In this document: in pieces, positions 34,712-43,371 of the stretch | Numbering within the stretch: the first letter of the stretch is position 1 | How the letters are laid out: the number at the start of each line of letters is the position of its first letter | Assembly (NCBI RefSeq): GCF_002119685.1 | Contig: NZ_CP021108.1 | Span: 5,270,001 to 5,334,000 of the forward strand | Direction: 5' to 3' | Length of the DNA stretch: 64,000 bases | Source: Bordetella genomosp. 8 | GTDB taxonomy: Bacteria; Pseudomonadota; Gammaproteobacteria; Burkholderiales; Burkholderiaceae_B | Notes under the pieces: model-generated | What the model saw: only the letters and a program-made list of their open reading frames with translations | What the model was told of the DNA's origin: nothing | Database searches by the model: none | Program-made: the position numbers and the translations under genes

Positions 34712-36375
34712 ACGAAGGCACCCCGTCCCGCGCTTCGGGCAATCCCGTCACCCTGTACGTGCCGCGCGACGCGGCAGCATTGGCGGTGGGCGCGGATGAC
34801 GTCGTCCGCGCCATCGAAGCCGAGGCCGCGCGCCGCGGACAGGCGGTGCGCGTCGTGCGCAACGGTTCGCGTGGACTGCTGTGGCTGGAACCGCTGGTGG
34901 AAGTCGCCACGCCCGCCGGCCGCGTGGCCTACGGTCCGGTGCAGGCGGAAGACGTCGCATCGCTGTTCGACGCCGGCTGGCTGCAAGCCGATGCCACGGG
35001 CAACCGTCCCAACGCCCCCAACACGCCCCACCCGCTCCGCCAGGGCCTGACGCAGGACATCCCTTACCTGAAGAACCAGGAACGCCTGACCTTCGCACGC
35101 TGCGGCATCACCGATCCCCTGGACCTGGACGACTACCAGGCGCACGAAGGCCTGCAAGGCCTGCGGCGCGCGCTGACCATGGCGCCGGAGCAGGTCGTCG
35201 ACGAAGTGCAGCAGTCCGGCCTGCGCGGCCGCGGCGGCGCGGCCTTCCCGACCGGCATCAAGTGGAAGACGGTGCTGACCACGCCGGCCGAACAGAAGTA
35301 CATCGTCTGCAATGCCGACGAAGGCGATTCCGGCACCTTCGCCGACCGCCTGCTGATGGAAGGCGATCCCTACGTGCTGATCGAAGGCATGGCCATCGCC
35401 GGCATCGCCGTCGGCGCCACGCAGGGCTATATCTACGTCCGGTCGGAATATCCGCACGCCATCGCCGCGCTGGAAGCGGCGATCGCGCGGGCACGCGCGG
35501 CCGGCTGGCTGGGCGGCGACATCCTGGGCAGCGGCAAACGCTTCGACCTGGAAGTGCGCAAAGGCGCGGGCGCCTATATCTGCGGCGAGGAAACCTCCCT
35601 GCTGGAAAGCCTGGAAGGCAAGCGCGGCGTGGTGCGCGCCAAGCCGCCGCTGCCGGCCATCGCCGGCTTGTTCGGCAAGCCGACGGTCATCAACAACGTG
35701 ATTTCGCTGGCGTCGGTGCCTGTCATCCTGGCGTGCGGCGCGGCCTATTACCGCGACTACGGCGTGGGCCGGTCGCAAGGCACCCTGCCCTTCCAGTTGG
35801 CCGGCAACCTCAAGCAGGGCGGGCTGGTGGAAAAGGCCTTCGGCCTGACGCTGCGCGAACTGCTGTACGACTTCGGCGGCGGCAGCGCGTCCGGCCGGCC
35901 GCTGCGCGCGGTGCAGGTGGGCGGCCCGCTGGGCGCCTATCTGCCCGAATCGCAATGGGACGTGCCGCTGGACTACGAGGCCTACGTCAAGATCTCGGCG
36001 ATGATCGGCCACGGCGGCCTGGTGGCCTTCGACGACACAGTCGACATGCAGGCGATGGCGCGCTATGCCATGGAGTTCTGCGCCATCGAATCCTGCGGCA
36101 AGTGCACGCCCTGCCGCATCGGCTCGACGCGCGGCGTGGAAACCCTGGACCGCATCGCCGCGCGCGGCGCGGATCACGCGCAACAGGTGCATCTGCTGCG
36201 CGACCTGTGCGACACCATGCTGGGCGGGTCGCTGTGCGCGCTGGGCGGCATGGCGCCGTATCCGGTGATGTCCGCGCTGGACCATTTCCCCCAGGACTTC
36301 GGTCTTTCGCCGCACGCCCCCGACCCCGCCGGCCTGGCCGCCGTCGAAACCGACGCCCGCCCGCCGCACCTTTGA
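34708..36375 (+). CDS. fdsB: NAD-dependent formate dehydrogenase beta (diaphorase) subunit
   Basis: This 555-residue NuoF-like subunit passes electrons from the iron-sulfur chain through FMN to NAD+. It has an N-terminal thioredoxin-like part (~1-120), then the FMN/NADH site with GLRGRGGAAFPTGIKWK and CNADEGDSGTFADR, a SLBB segment, and the C-terminal [4Fe-4S] motif ESCGKCTPCRIG with a distal Cys in GGSLCALGG. Its ATG overlaps the fdsG stop. The cytoplasmic FdsABG(D) complex oxidises formate to CO2. Confidence 0.95.
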   Translation: MNEGTPSRASGNPVTLYVPRDAAALAVGADDVVRAIEAEAARRGQAVRVVRNGSRGLLWLEPLVEVATPAGRVAYGPVQAEDVASLFDAGWLQADATGNRPNAPNTPHPLRQGLTQDIPYLKNQERLTFARCGITDPLDLDDYQAHEGLQGLRRALTMAPEQVVDEVQQSGLRGRGGAAFPTGIKWKTVLTTPAEQKYIVCNADEGDSGTFADRLLMEGDPYVLIEGMAIAGIAVGATQGYIYVRSEYPHAIAALEAAIARARAAGWLGGDILGSGKRFDLEVRKGAGAYICGEETSLLESLEGKRGVVRAKPPLPAIAGLFGKPTVINNVISLASVPVILACGAAYYRDYGVGRSQGTLPFQLAGNLKQGGLVEKAFGLTLRELLYDFGGGSASGRPLRAVQVGGPLGAYLPESQWDVPLDYEAYVKISAMIGHGGLVAFDDTVDMQAMARYAMEFCAIESCGKCTPCRIGSTRGVETLDRIAARGADHAQQVHLLRDLCDTMLGGSLCALGGMAPYPVMSALDHFPQDFGLSPHAPDPAGLAAVETDARPPHL

Positions 36376-36430
36376 CTCTTGCGGGCCGGGCGGCAGCCCG
36401 GGCCGGCGCAGAAAGATTGGAGACTCCGCC

Positions 36431-39295
36431 ATGTTGGAAACCGTCATCAAACGAGACCGCGACTACGGCACGCCCGCGCGCGTCGCCGAACAGCAGGTCA
36501 GCCTGACCATCGACGGCCAGGAAATCCGCGTCCCCGCCGGCACCTCGGTGATGCGCGCGGCCGCCGAAGCCGGCATCAATATCCCCAAGCTCTGCGCCAC
36601 CGACAGCCTGGAGGCCTTCGGCTCCTGCCGCCTGTGCGTGGTGGAGATCGACGGCCGCCGCGGCTACCCGGCCTCCTGCACGACGCCAGTGGAAGACGGC
36701 ATGGTGGTGCGCACCGAAACGCCCAAGCTGCACGACCTGCGGCGCGGCGTGATGGAGCTGTATATCTCCGACCACCCGCTGGACTGCCTGACCTGTCCGG
36801 CCAATGGCGATTGCGAACTGCAGGACATGGCCGGCGTGGTGGGCCTGCGCAACGTGCGCTACGGCTACCAGGGCGCCAACCACCTGAATGACGCCAAGGA
36901 CGAATCGAATCCCTACTTCACCTACGACCCGTCCAAGTGCATCGTCTGCAACCGCTGCGTGCGGGCCTGCGAGGAAACCCAGGGCACCTTCGCGCTGACC
37001 ATTTCCGGCAAGGGCTTCGATTCGCGCGTCTCCGCCGGACAGGACCAGCCTTTCCTGGACAGCGAATGCGTGTCCTGCGGCGCCTGCGTGCAGGCCTGCC
37101 CCACCGCCACGCTGGAAGAAAAAACGGTCATCATGATGGGCCAGGCCGAGCACTCGGTCGTCACCACCTGCGCCTACTGCGGCGTGGGCTGCGGCTTCAA
37201 GGCAGAAATGAAAGGCCAGGAAGTGGTGCGCATGGTGCCGTGGAAGGATGGCCAGGCCAACCGCGGGCACTCCTGCGTGAAGGGCCGCTTCGCCTGGGGC
37301 TATGCGACGCACAAGGAACGTGTCACCAAGCCCATGATCCGCAAGAACATCACGGATCCGTGGCGCGAAGTGTCCTGGGACGAGGCCATTTCGTATGCGG
37401 CGTCGGAATTCAAGCGCCTGCAGGCCAAGCATGGCCGCGATTCCATCGGCGGCATCACGTCGTCCCGCTGCACCAACGAGGAAACCTGGCTGGTGCAGAA
37501 GCTGGTGCGCGCCGGATTCGGCACCAACAACGTCGACACGTGCGCGCGCGTCTGCCACTCGCCCACGGGCTATGGCCTGAAGCAGACGCTGGGCGAATCG
37601 GCGGGCACGCAGACCTTCGACTCGGTCATGTACTCCGACGTGGTCGTGGTGATGGGCGCGAACCCCAGCAGCGGCCACCCGGTGTTTGCCTCGCGGCTCA
37701 AGCGCCGGCTGCGCCAGGGCGCGCGACTGATCGTCATCGATCCGCGCCGCATCGAACTCGTCAGCTCGCCGCACGTCAAGGCGGACTACCACCTGCAGGT
37801 GCGTCCCGGCACCAACGTCGCGCTGCTGTCCTCGCTGGCGCACGTGATCGCCACCGAAGGCCTGATCAACGAAGCCTTCGTCGCCGAACGCTGCGAAACC
37901 AAGGCCTTCCAGCAATGGCGCGAATTCGTTTCGCGCCCGGAAAACTCTCCGGAAGCCATGGAAGCCGTCACCGGCGTGCCGGCGGCCGCCGTGCGTGGCG
38001 CCGCGCGGCTGTACGCCACCGGCGGCAACGCCGCGATCTACTACGGCCTGGGCGTGACGGAACACAGCCAGGGCTCGACCACGGTGATGGGCATCGCCAA
38101 CCTGGCCATGGCCACCGGCAACATCGGCCGCGAAGGCGTGGGCGTGAACCCGCTGCGCGGCCAGAACAATGTGCAGGGTTCCTGCGACATGGGCTCCTTC
38201 CCGCACGAACTGCCGGGCTACCGGCATATCTCCGACGACGTGGTGCGCGCGGAGTTCGAGCACGACTGGGGCGTGACGCTGCAGCCGGAACCCGGCCTGC
38301 GCATCCCCAATATGTTCGAGGCCGCGCTGGCGGGCAGCTTCAAGGGCCTGTACTGCCAGGGCGAGGACATCGTGCAGTCCGATCCCAACACGCAGCACGT
38401 GGCGGCCGCGCTGGCGGCGATGGAATGCATCGTGGTGCAGGACCTGTTCCTGAACGAAACGGCCAAGTACGCGCACGTCTTCCTGCCGGGCTCTTCCTTC
38501 CTGGAAAAGGACGGCACCTTCACCAACGCGGAACGGCGGATCTCGCGCGTGCGCAAGGTCATGGAGCCCCGCAACGGCATGGGCGACTGGGAAGTGACGA
38601 TGGCCCTGTCCAACGCGATGGGCTATCCCATGAACTATCGCCATCCCGGCGAGATCATGGATGAGATCGCGCGCCTGACGCCCACCTTCTCCGGCGTCAC
38701 CTACGAAAAACTTGATCGCCTGGGCAGCGTGCAGTGGCCGTGCAACGACGAGGCCCCCGACGGCACGCCCATCATGCATATCGACGAGTTCGTGCGCGGC
38801 AAGGGCAAGTTCATCATCACGCAGTACGTGCCCACCGAGGAACGCAGCACGCGCAAGTTCCCGCTGCTGCTCACCACCGGCCGCATCCTGTCGCAATACA
38901 ACGTGGGCGCGCAGACGCGCCGCACGCACAACGTCATGTGGCACGCGGAAGACGTGCTGGAAATGCATCCGCAGGATGCCGAGGACCGTGGCGTCTCCGA
39001 CGGAGACTGGGTGGGCGTGCAGAGCCGCTCGGGCGAAACCGTGCTGCGCGCCGTGCTGACCGATCGCGTACAGCCGGGCGTGGTATACACCACCTTCCAT
39101 TTCCCGGAATCGGGCGCCAATGTGGTGACGACGGACAATTCCGACTGGGCGACCAACTGCCCGGAGTACAAGGTCACGGCCGTGCAGGTCATGCGCGTGT
39201 CCCAGCCTTCGGAATGGCAGCGCCAGTGGAGCCGTTTCAGCGATATCCAGCAGAAGCTGTTGGCGGATCGCGAAACCGTGCCCGCCGGCAAATAG
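36431..39295 (+). CDS. fdsA: NAD-dependent formate dehydrogenase alpha (molybdenum) subunit
   Basis: This 954-residue catalytic subunit carries the bis-MGD molybdenum centre. The N-terminal ~220 residues hold a NuoG-like Fe-S region: CATDSLEAFGSCRLCVVE ([2Fe-2S]), DHPLDCLTCPANGDCELQ, and ferredoxin-like CIVCNRCVRACEE and CVSCGACVQACP clusters. A further [4Fe-4S] site (CAYCGVGCGF) opens the molybdopterin domain. The metal-ligating cysteine is in DTCARVCHSPTGYG, so this is the Cys rather than the Sec form. A C-terminal molybdopterin-dinucleotide-binding domain completes it. It oxidises formate to CO2. Confidence 0.96.
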   Translation: MLETVIKRDRDYGTPARVAEQQVSLTIDGQEIRVPAGTSVMRAAAEAGINIPKLCATDSLEAFGSCRLCVVEIDGRRGYPASCTTPVEDGMVVRTETPKLHDLRRGVMELYISDHPLDCLTCPANGDCELQDMAGVVGLRNVRYGYQGANHLNDAKDESNPYFTYDPSKCIVCNRCVRACEETQGTFALTISGKGFDSRVSAGQDQPFLDSECVSCGACVQACPTATLEEKTVIMMGQAEHSVVTTCAYCGVGCGFKAEMKGQEVVRMVPWKDGQANRGHSCVKGRFAWGYATHKERVTKPMIRKNITDPWREVSWDEAISYAASEFKRLQAKHGRDSIGGITSSRCTNEETWLVQKLVRAGFGTNNVDTCARVCHSPTGYGLKQTLGESAGTQTFDSVMYSDVVVVMGANPSSGHPVFASRLKRRLRQGARLIVIDPRRIELVSSPHVKADYHLQVRPGTNVALLSSLAHVIATEGLINEAFVAERCETKAFQQWREFVSRPENSPEAMEAVTGVPAAAVRGAARLYATGGNAAIYYGLGVTEHSQGSTTVMGIANLAMATGNIGREGVGVNPLRGQNNVQGSCDMGSFPHELPGYRHISDDVVRAEFEHDWGVTLQPEPGLRIPNMFEAALAGSFKGLYCQGEDIVQSDPNTQHVAAALAAMECIVVQDLFLNETAKYAHVFLPGSSFLEKDGTFTNAERRISRVRKVMEPRNGMGDWEVTMALSNAMGYPMNYRHPGEIMDEIARLTPTFSGVTYEKLDRLGSVQWPCNDEAPDGTPIMHIDEFVRGKGKFIITQYVPTEERSTRKFPLLLTTGRILSQYNVGAQTRRTHNVMWHAEDVLEMHPQDAEDRGVSDGDWVGVQSRSGETVLRAVLTDRVQPGVVYTTFHFPESGANVVTTDNSDWATNCPEYKVTAVQVMRVSQPSEWQRQWSRFSDIQQKLLADRETVPAGK

Positions 39296-39337
39296 GCGCC
39301 GCCCGCTCATGCCGCACCCGGCCCTTGCATCAGCGAT

Positions 39338-40282
39338 ATGACGAGACAGACCTTGCCCGGCCGTGCCGGGGCCCATGCCGGCGCAGGCATGGCGGACGCG
39401 GCCAGTGAAACAGATATGGCCGGCACGGACATCGGCCTGCCGCCGACATCGGCGCCGGCGCGTGTGCTGCGCGTGCGCGGCGGCATGGCGGCTGCCCGCC
39501 CGGACGACGACATCCTGGCGGAAGAAACCCCCATCGCGCTGGAATACAACGGCATCAGCCACGCCACCATGCTGGCCACGCCGGCGGACCTGGAAGACTT
39601 CGCGATCGGCTTCTCGCTGACCGAAGGCATCATCGACGATGCGCGCGACGTGCGCGACATCGAAGCACGCGTCAGCGAAGACGGCGTCGTATTGGAACTG
39701 ACGATCGCGAGCGCCTGCGCGGCCCGGCTCAAGGAAAGACGGCGCGCGTTGTCGGGGCGCACGGGTTGCGGCCTGTGCGGCGTCGAAACGCTGCCGGAAG
39801 TGCTGCGCGACATCCCGCCCGTGCCAGCCGGCGCGTCGATCTCCGCGCGCGCGGTACTTGGCGCCATGCGCGCCATGCGCGAGCGCCAGCCGCTGCACGC
39901 GCTGACCGGCGCCACGCATGCGGCGGGCTGGGCCCGGGCCGACGGCACGCTCGTGTTGGTACGCGAGGACGTGGGCCGGCACAACGCGCTGGACAAGCTG
40001 ATCGGCGCGCTGGCGCGGCGGCCGGATGGCGCCGCAACGGACATGGCCGCCGCGGTGGATGCCGCCGCCCCGGCCCGGTACGGGATCATCGTCGTCTCCA
40101 GCCGCGCCAGTTTCGAAATGGTGCAGAAAACCGCGGCGGCCGGCGTCGGCGTCCTGGCCGCCGTGTCGGCGCCCACCGCGCTCGCACGCCGCCTGGCCGA
40201 CCGCCTGAACATCGCCCTGCTGGGGTTCATGCGGGACGACGACACGACGCTGTACGCGCACGAAGAACGCATCTCCGCATAA
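39338..40282 (+). CDS. fdhD: Formate dehydrogenase sulfurtransferase FdhD
   Basis: This 314-residue protein transfers sulfur from a cysteine desulfurase to the molybdenum centre of formate dehydrogenase, which is essential for FDH activity. The two functional cysteines are C144 and C147 in GRTGCGLCG. Other blocks include EETPIALEYNG, EDFAIGFSLTEGII, VREDVGRHNALDKLIG and VVSSRASFEMVQK. In Cupriavidus the equivalent gene in the fds operon is called fdsC. The N-terminal ~45 residues are non-conserved and Ala/Gly-rich. Confidence 0.94.
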   Translation: MTRQTLPGRAGAHAGAGMADAASETDMAGTDIGLPPTSAPARVLRVRGGMAAARPDDDILAEETPIALEYNGISHATMLATPADLEDFAIGFSLTEGIIDDARDVRDIEARVSEDGVVLELTIASACAARLKERRRALSGRTGCGLCGVETLPEVLRDIPPVPAGASISARAVLGAMRAMRERQPLHALTGATHAAGWARADGTLVLVREDVGRHNALDKLIGALARRPDGAATDMAAAVDAAAPARYGIIVVSSRASFEMVQKTAAAGVGVLAAVSAPTALARRLADRLNIALLGFMRDDDTTLYAHEERISA

Positions 40283-40297
40283 AGACAGGAACAAACA

Positions 40298-40558
40298 ATG
40301 GAAAGCGCGAACCTGATCCGCATGGCCAACCGTATCGGCGACTTCTTCGACGCCATGCCCGACCGCCCCGAAGCCATCGAGGGCGTCGCCAACCACATCC
40401 AGAAATTCTGGGAGCCGCGCATGCGGACGGAGCTGCTGGCCTTCCTGCAACGCCATCCGGATGGCGTCGCCGACGACATCACGCTCAGCCCCATCGTGCT
40501 GGAAGCGGTCACCACGAACCGCGAACGCCTCACGCCGCGCAGCGCGGAACCCAGATAA
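40298..40558 (+). CDS. fdsD: Formate dehydrogenase delta subunit
   Basis: This 86-residue protein of the FdsD family contains the characteristic LIRMANRIGDFF...FWEPRMR...LL block. FdsD associates with the FdsABG complex and may aid its assembly or stability; it carries no cofactor motif. It begins 15 nt after fdhD with an AGGAA-type ribosome-binding site and completes the canonical fdsGBACD order. Confidence 0.93.
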   Translation: MESANLIRMANRIGDFFDAMPDRPEAIEGVANHIQKFWEPRMRTELLAFLQRHPDGVADDITLSPIVLEAVTTNRERLTPRSAEPR

Positions 40559-40643
40559 GCAGTGCACTGAAGCAGAACGACCGGCAACCGCGCGGACGCC
40601 CCGCAAGGCAAGCCGGCAATACCAATAAAACCTTGGAGAAGAC

Positions 40644-42311
40644 ATGAGCACAGCGACCACGCTGGACATTCCTGCCGGCAAACCCGGCTTTCTGGACAAG
40701 GAAAGAACCATCGCGGGCCCCGGATTCAGCCGCTGGCTGGTTCCGCCCGCGGCCCTGGCGATCCACCTTTGCATCGGCATGGCCTACGGCTTTTCCGTAT
40801 TCTGGCTGCCGCTTTCCAAGGCCCTGGGCGGCACCACCGCGCTGGCCTGCCCGGCGGGCATGAGCCTGTTCGAGGAGTTGTTCACGACCAACTGCGACTG
40901 GCGCATCTCCAGCATGACGGTGACCTACATCCTGTTCTTCGTCCTGCTGGGATGTTCGGCGGCCGTGTGGGGCGGCTGGCTGGAGCGCGCCGGTCCGCGC
41001 AAGGCCGGCATCGTGTCGGCCGCCTGCTGGTGCGGCGGCCTGGTGATATCGGCGCTGGGCATCTACCTGCACCAGTTGTGGATGCTGTGGGTGGGTTCCG
41101 GCGTGATCGGCGGCATCGGACTGGGCCTGGGCTATATCTCGCCGGTCAGCACCCTGATCAAGTGGTTTCCCGACCGGCGCGGCATGGCCACCGGCATGGC
41201 GATCATGGGCTTCGGCGGCGGCGCCATGGTGGGCGCGCCGCTGGCCAACCTGCTGATGCGCCACTACGCGACGCCGGCATCGCCCGGCGTGTGGGAAACC
41301 TTCGTGACGCTGGCGGTGATCTACGCGGTGTTCATGGTGGCCGGCGCGCTGTCCTATCGCGTGCCCGCCAGCAACTGGAAGCCGGCGGGCTGGACGCCGC
41401 CCGTCGCGCAGGCCGGCAACGCCATGATCACCCATGGCCATGTGCACGTGAAGAAAATCTGGGGCGTGCCGCAGTTCTGGCTGGTGTGGTGGGTACTGTG
41501 CCTGAACGTGACGGCCGGCATCGGCATCCTGGGCATGGCGTCGCCGCTGCTGCAGGAAGTGTTCGCCGGCAAGCTGATCGGCCAGGACGCGTTGACGTTC
41601 TCGCAGTTGAACAAGGAGCAGCTCGCCGCCATCGCCACCATCGCCGCCGGCTTCACCGGCCTGCTCAGCCTGTTCAACATCGGCGGCCGCTTCGTCTGGG
41701 CCAGCCTGTCGGACAAGCTGGGGCGCAAGATGACCTACCTGACCTTCTTCGTGCTGGGCTTCGTGCTGTATGCCTCGGTGCCGTGGTCCGCGCACGCCGG
41801 CCACCTGGCGCTGTTCGTCGGTGCCTTCTGCATCATCCTGTCGATGTACGGCGGCGGCTTCGCCACGGTGCCCGCCTACCTGGCCGACCTGTTCGGCACG
41901 CAGATGGTCGGCGCCATCCATGGCCGCGTACTGACCGCCTGGTCGGCCGCCGGCATCTTCGGGCCGGTGCTGATCAGCTACGTGCGCGAATACCAGTTGT
42001 CGCTCGGTGTGCCGCGCGCCCAGGTCTATGACATCACCATGTATATCCTGGCGGGGCTGCTGGTGATCGGCCTGCTGTGCAACCTGGCCATCCGGCCGGT
42101 CAACCCCAAGCACTTCATGACCGATGAAGAACTGGCCCGCGAAAAGACGCTGGCGCACGAACGCGCGGCCGCCAGCGCGGTGCATGGCGAATCGGCATCG
42201 ACCTTCAAGACGCCCAGGTCGGCGATCGCCTTCGGCTGGGCCTGCGTCGGCATTCCGCTGGCATGGGGCATCTGGGTGACCTTGCAGCAGGCGGTGGTGC
42301 TGTTCCGCTGA
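40644..42311 (+). CDS. OFA-family MFS formate/oxalate transporter
   Basis: This 555-residue inner-membrane permease of the oxalate:formate antiporter family (TC 2.A.1.11) has 12-14 hydrophobic helices. The family loop GGWLERAGPRKAGIVSA and YGGGFATVPAYLADLFGTQ motifs are present. The first extracytoplasmic loop is unusually long and cysteine-containing (KALGGTTALACPAGMSLFEELFTTNCDW), a known feature of OFA subgroups linked to formate metabolism. The position directly after fdsD indicates formate (or oxalate/formate) uptake for the dehydrogenase. The operon ends with a strong terminator. Confidence 0.9.
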   Translation: MSTATTLDIPAGKPGFLDKERTIAGPGFSRWLVPPAALAIHLCIGMAYGFSVFWLPLSKALGGTTALACPAGMSLFEELFTTNCDWRISSMTVTYILFFVLLGCSAAVWGGWLERAGPRKAGIVSAACWCGGLVISALGIYLHQLWMLWVGSGVIGGIGLGLGYISPVSTLIKWFPDRRGMATGMAIMGFGGGAMVGAPLANLLMRHYATPASPGVWETFVTLAVIYAVFMVAGALSYRVPASNWKPAGWTPPVAQAGNAMITHGHVHVKKIWGVPQFWLVWWVLCLNVTAGIGILGMASPLLQEVFAGKLIGQDALTFSQLNKEQLAAIATIAAGFTGLLSLFNIGGRFVWASLSDKLGRKMTYLTFFVLGFVLYASVPWSAHAGHLALFVGAFCIILSMYGGGFATVPAYLADLFGTQMVGAIHGRVLTAWSAAGIFGPVLISYVREYQLSLGVPRAQVYDITMYILAGLLVIGLLCNLAIRPVNPKHFMTDEELAREKTLAHERAAASAVHGESASTFKTPRSAIAFGWACVGIPLAWGIWVTLQQAVVLFR

Positions 42312-42350
42312 CCTGTGCTTACGATGACCCGTCCTTGCACGGGTCAACAA

Positions 42351-42390
42351 AAACGCCGCTTTCCAGACAGGAAGCGGCGTTTCCTTTTTC
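42351..42390 (+). terminator. Rho-independent terminator of the fds operon
   Basis: An 11-bp stem (aaacgccgctt / aagcggcgttt) with a ~10-nt loop is followed by cctttttc, 40 nt after the transporter stop. A second stem (tgacccgt / acgggtca, 42325-42346) lies just upstream. This is the clearest intrinsic terminator in the window. Confidence 0.9.
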
Positions 42391-42432
42391 ATGCGCGGTC
42401 GCGCCGGGCGGCGCGGCTGGCGTGGGGGACCG

Positions 42433-42897
42433 TCAGGCTTTTTCTTCCTTGACGCGATACACGAGCACCGCGGTGTGTGCCAGGGACAGGACCTTGGCGG
42501 TGACGCTGCCCAGGAGCAGGCGCGACAGGCCGCTGCGGCCGTGGCTGCCGATGAAGATCAGGTCGCAGCCGTTTTCCTGCGCGGCGTGCACGATGCCGTC
42601 GGCGACGTTGAAATTGGAGATGGCGCGCGACGTGGCCTTGACGCTGGCGGTTTCCGCGCGATCCAGGACGGCCTTCAAATAGCGCTTGGATTGGTCCGCC
42701 GAGGCCTTTTCGTAGTCTTCATCGGTAATCGCATAGGCGGCCGCCATGCCGTCGAAGCCTATGGTCGCGGCAAAGGGTTGCGTGACGTGCAGGGCGACGA
42801 TCTCCGCGCCGACGGAGCGCGCGAAGCAGACTCCGGCGTTCGCCGCCTGGGCGGACAGCGGGGACCCGTCGGTGGGAATCAGGATTTTCTTGAACAT
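42433..42897 (-). CDS. Universal stress protein, UspA family
   Basis: This 154-residue Usp-fold protein contains the ATP-binding signature GSHGRSGLSRLLLGSVTAKVL (G-2x-G-9x-G-S/T) near residue 118 and the KKILIPTDGS start. Such proteins bind ATP and accumulate under starvation or stress; no enzymatic role is implied. It is convergent with the fds operon end and shares its 3' boundary. Confidence 0.93.
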   Translation of the reverse strand: MFKKILIPTDGSPLSAQAANAGVCFARSVGAEIVALHVTQPFAATIGFDGMAAAYAITDEDYEKASADQSKRYLKAVLDRAETASVKATSRAISNFNVADGIVHAAQENGCDLIFIGSHGRSGLSRLLLGSVTAKVLSLAHTAVLVYRVKEEKA

Positions 42898-42982
42898 GTC
42901 CAGCTCTCCTTACACGGATGTTGTGCGTTCCATCCTACCGGAAAAGTGCCTGACGCGGCAGAGCACCCCCGCCCACCGGATC

Positions 42983-43336
42983 TCAGCGCTGCGCGCCCGA
43001 TTGCTGCGAGGCGACAAACAGGTTCGTGCACCGCGTGCCCGTGCGGCAATAGGCCAGGACCGGCTGCGGCAGCTTTTCCAGCAGACGCCCGAAGGTGGCC
43101 ACGTCGTCCGCGGTCATGCCGCCGCTGACGACGGGCTGGTACTCGACCTGCAGGCCCGCGTTCAGGGCCGCTTCGGAAACCGCCGCGGCCGTGGGCTGGT
43201 CGGGGCCGCCCTCATGGTCGGGCCGGTTGATGATCACGCTTTTGAAGCCCGCGGCCGCCACCGCGGCCATATCGTCGGGCGACAGCTGCGGCGCGACGGC
43301 GAACTCGGGAGTCAGGCGATTGATGGGAACGGACAT
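42983..43336 (-). CDS. DUF442/TIGR01244 phosphatase-like protein
   Basis: This 117-residue protein of the 'beta-lactamase hydrolase-like' phosphatase fold carries the catalytic-type loop C97-RTGT-R102 (CX4R, one residue shorter than the protein tyrosine phosphatase CX5R) and the early INRPDHEG segment. Family members are fused to, or sit near, sulfur-transfer or persulfide-dioxygenase proteins, but no such partner is visible here. GAGGAAG precedes the ATG at 43336. Function is unknown. Confidence 0.85.
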   Translation of the reverse strand: MSVPINRLTPEFAVAPQLSPDDMAAVAAAGFKSVIINRPDHEGGPDQPTAAAVSEAALNAGLQVEYQPVVSGGMTADDVATFGRLLEKLPQPVLAYCRTGTRCTNLFVASQQSGAQR

Positions 43337-43371
43337 GATGATCTTCCTCGAAGATGGGCTGATGAATGGCC

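Noticed and set aside
35987..40780. Very long open frame on the minus strand across the fds operon (~1600 codons)
   Set aside because: It is antisense to fdsB, fdsA, fdhD and fdsD, which carry clear cofactor motifs. Its translation is low-complexity His/Arg/Gly/Ala, typical of an antisense frame in GC-rich DNA.
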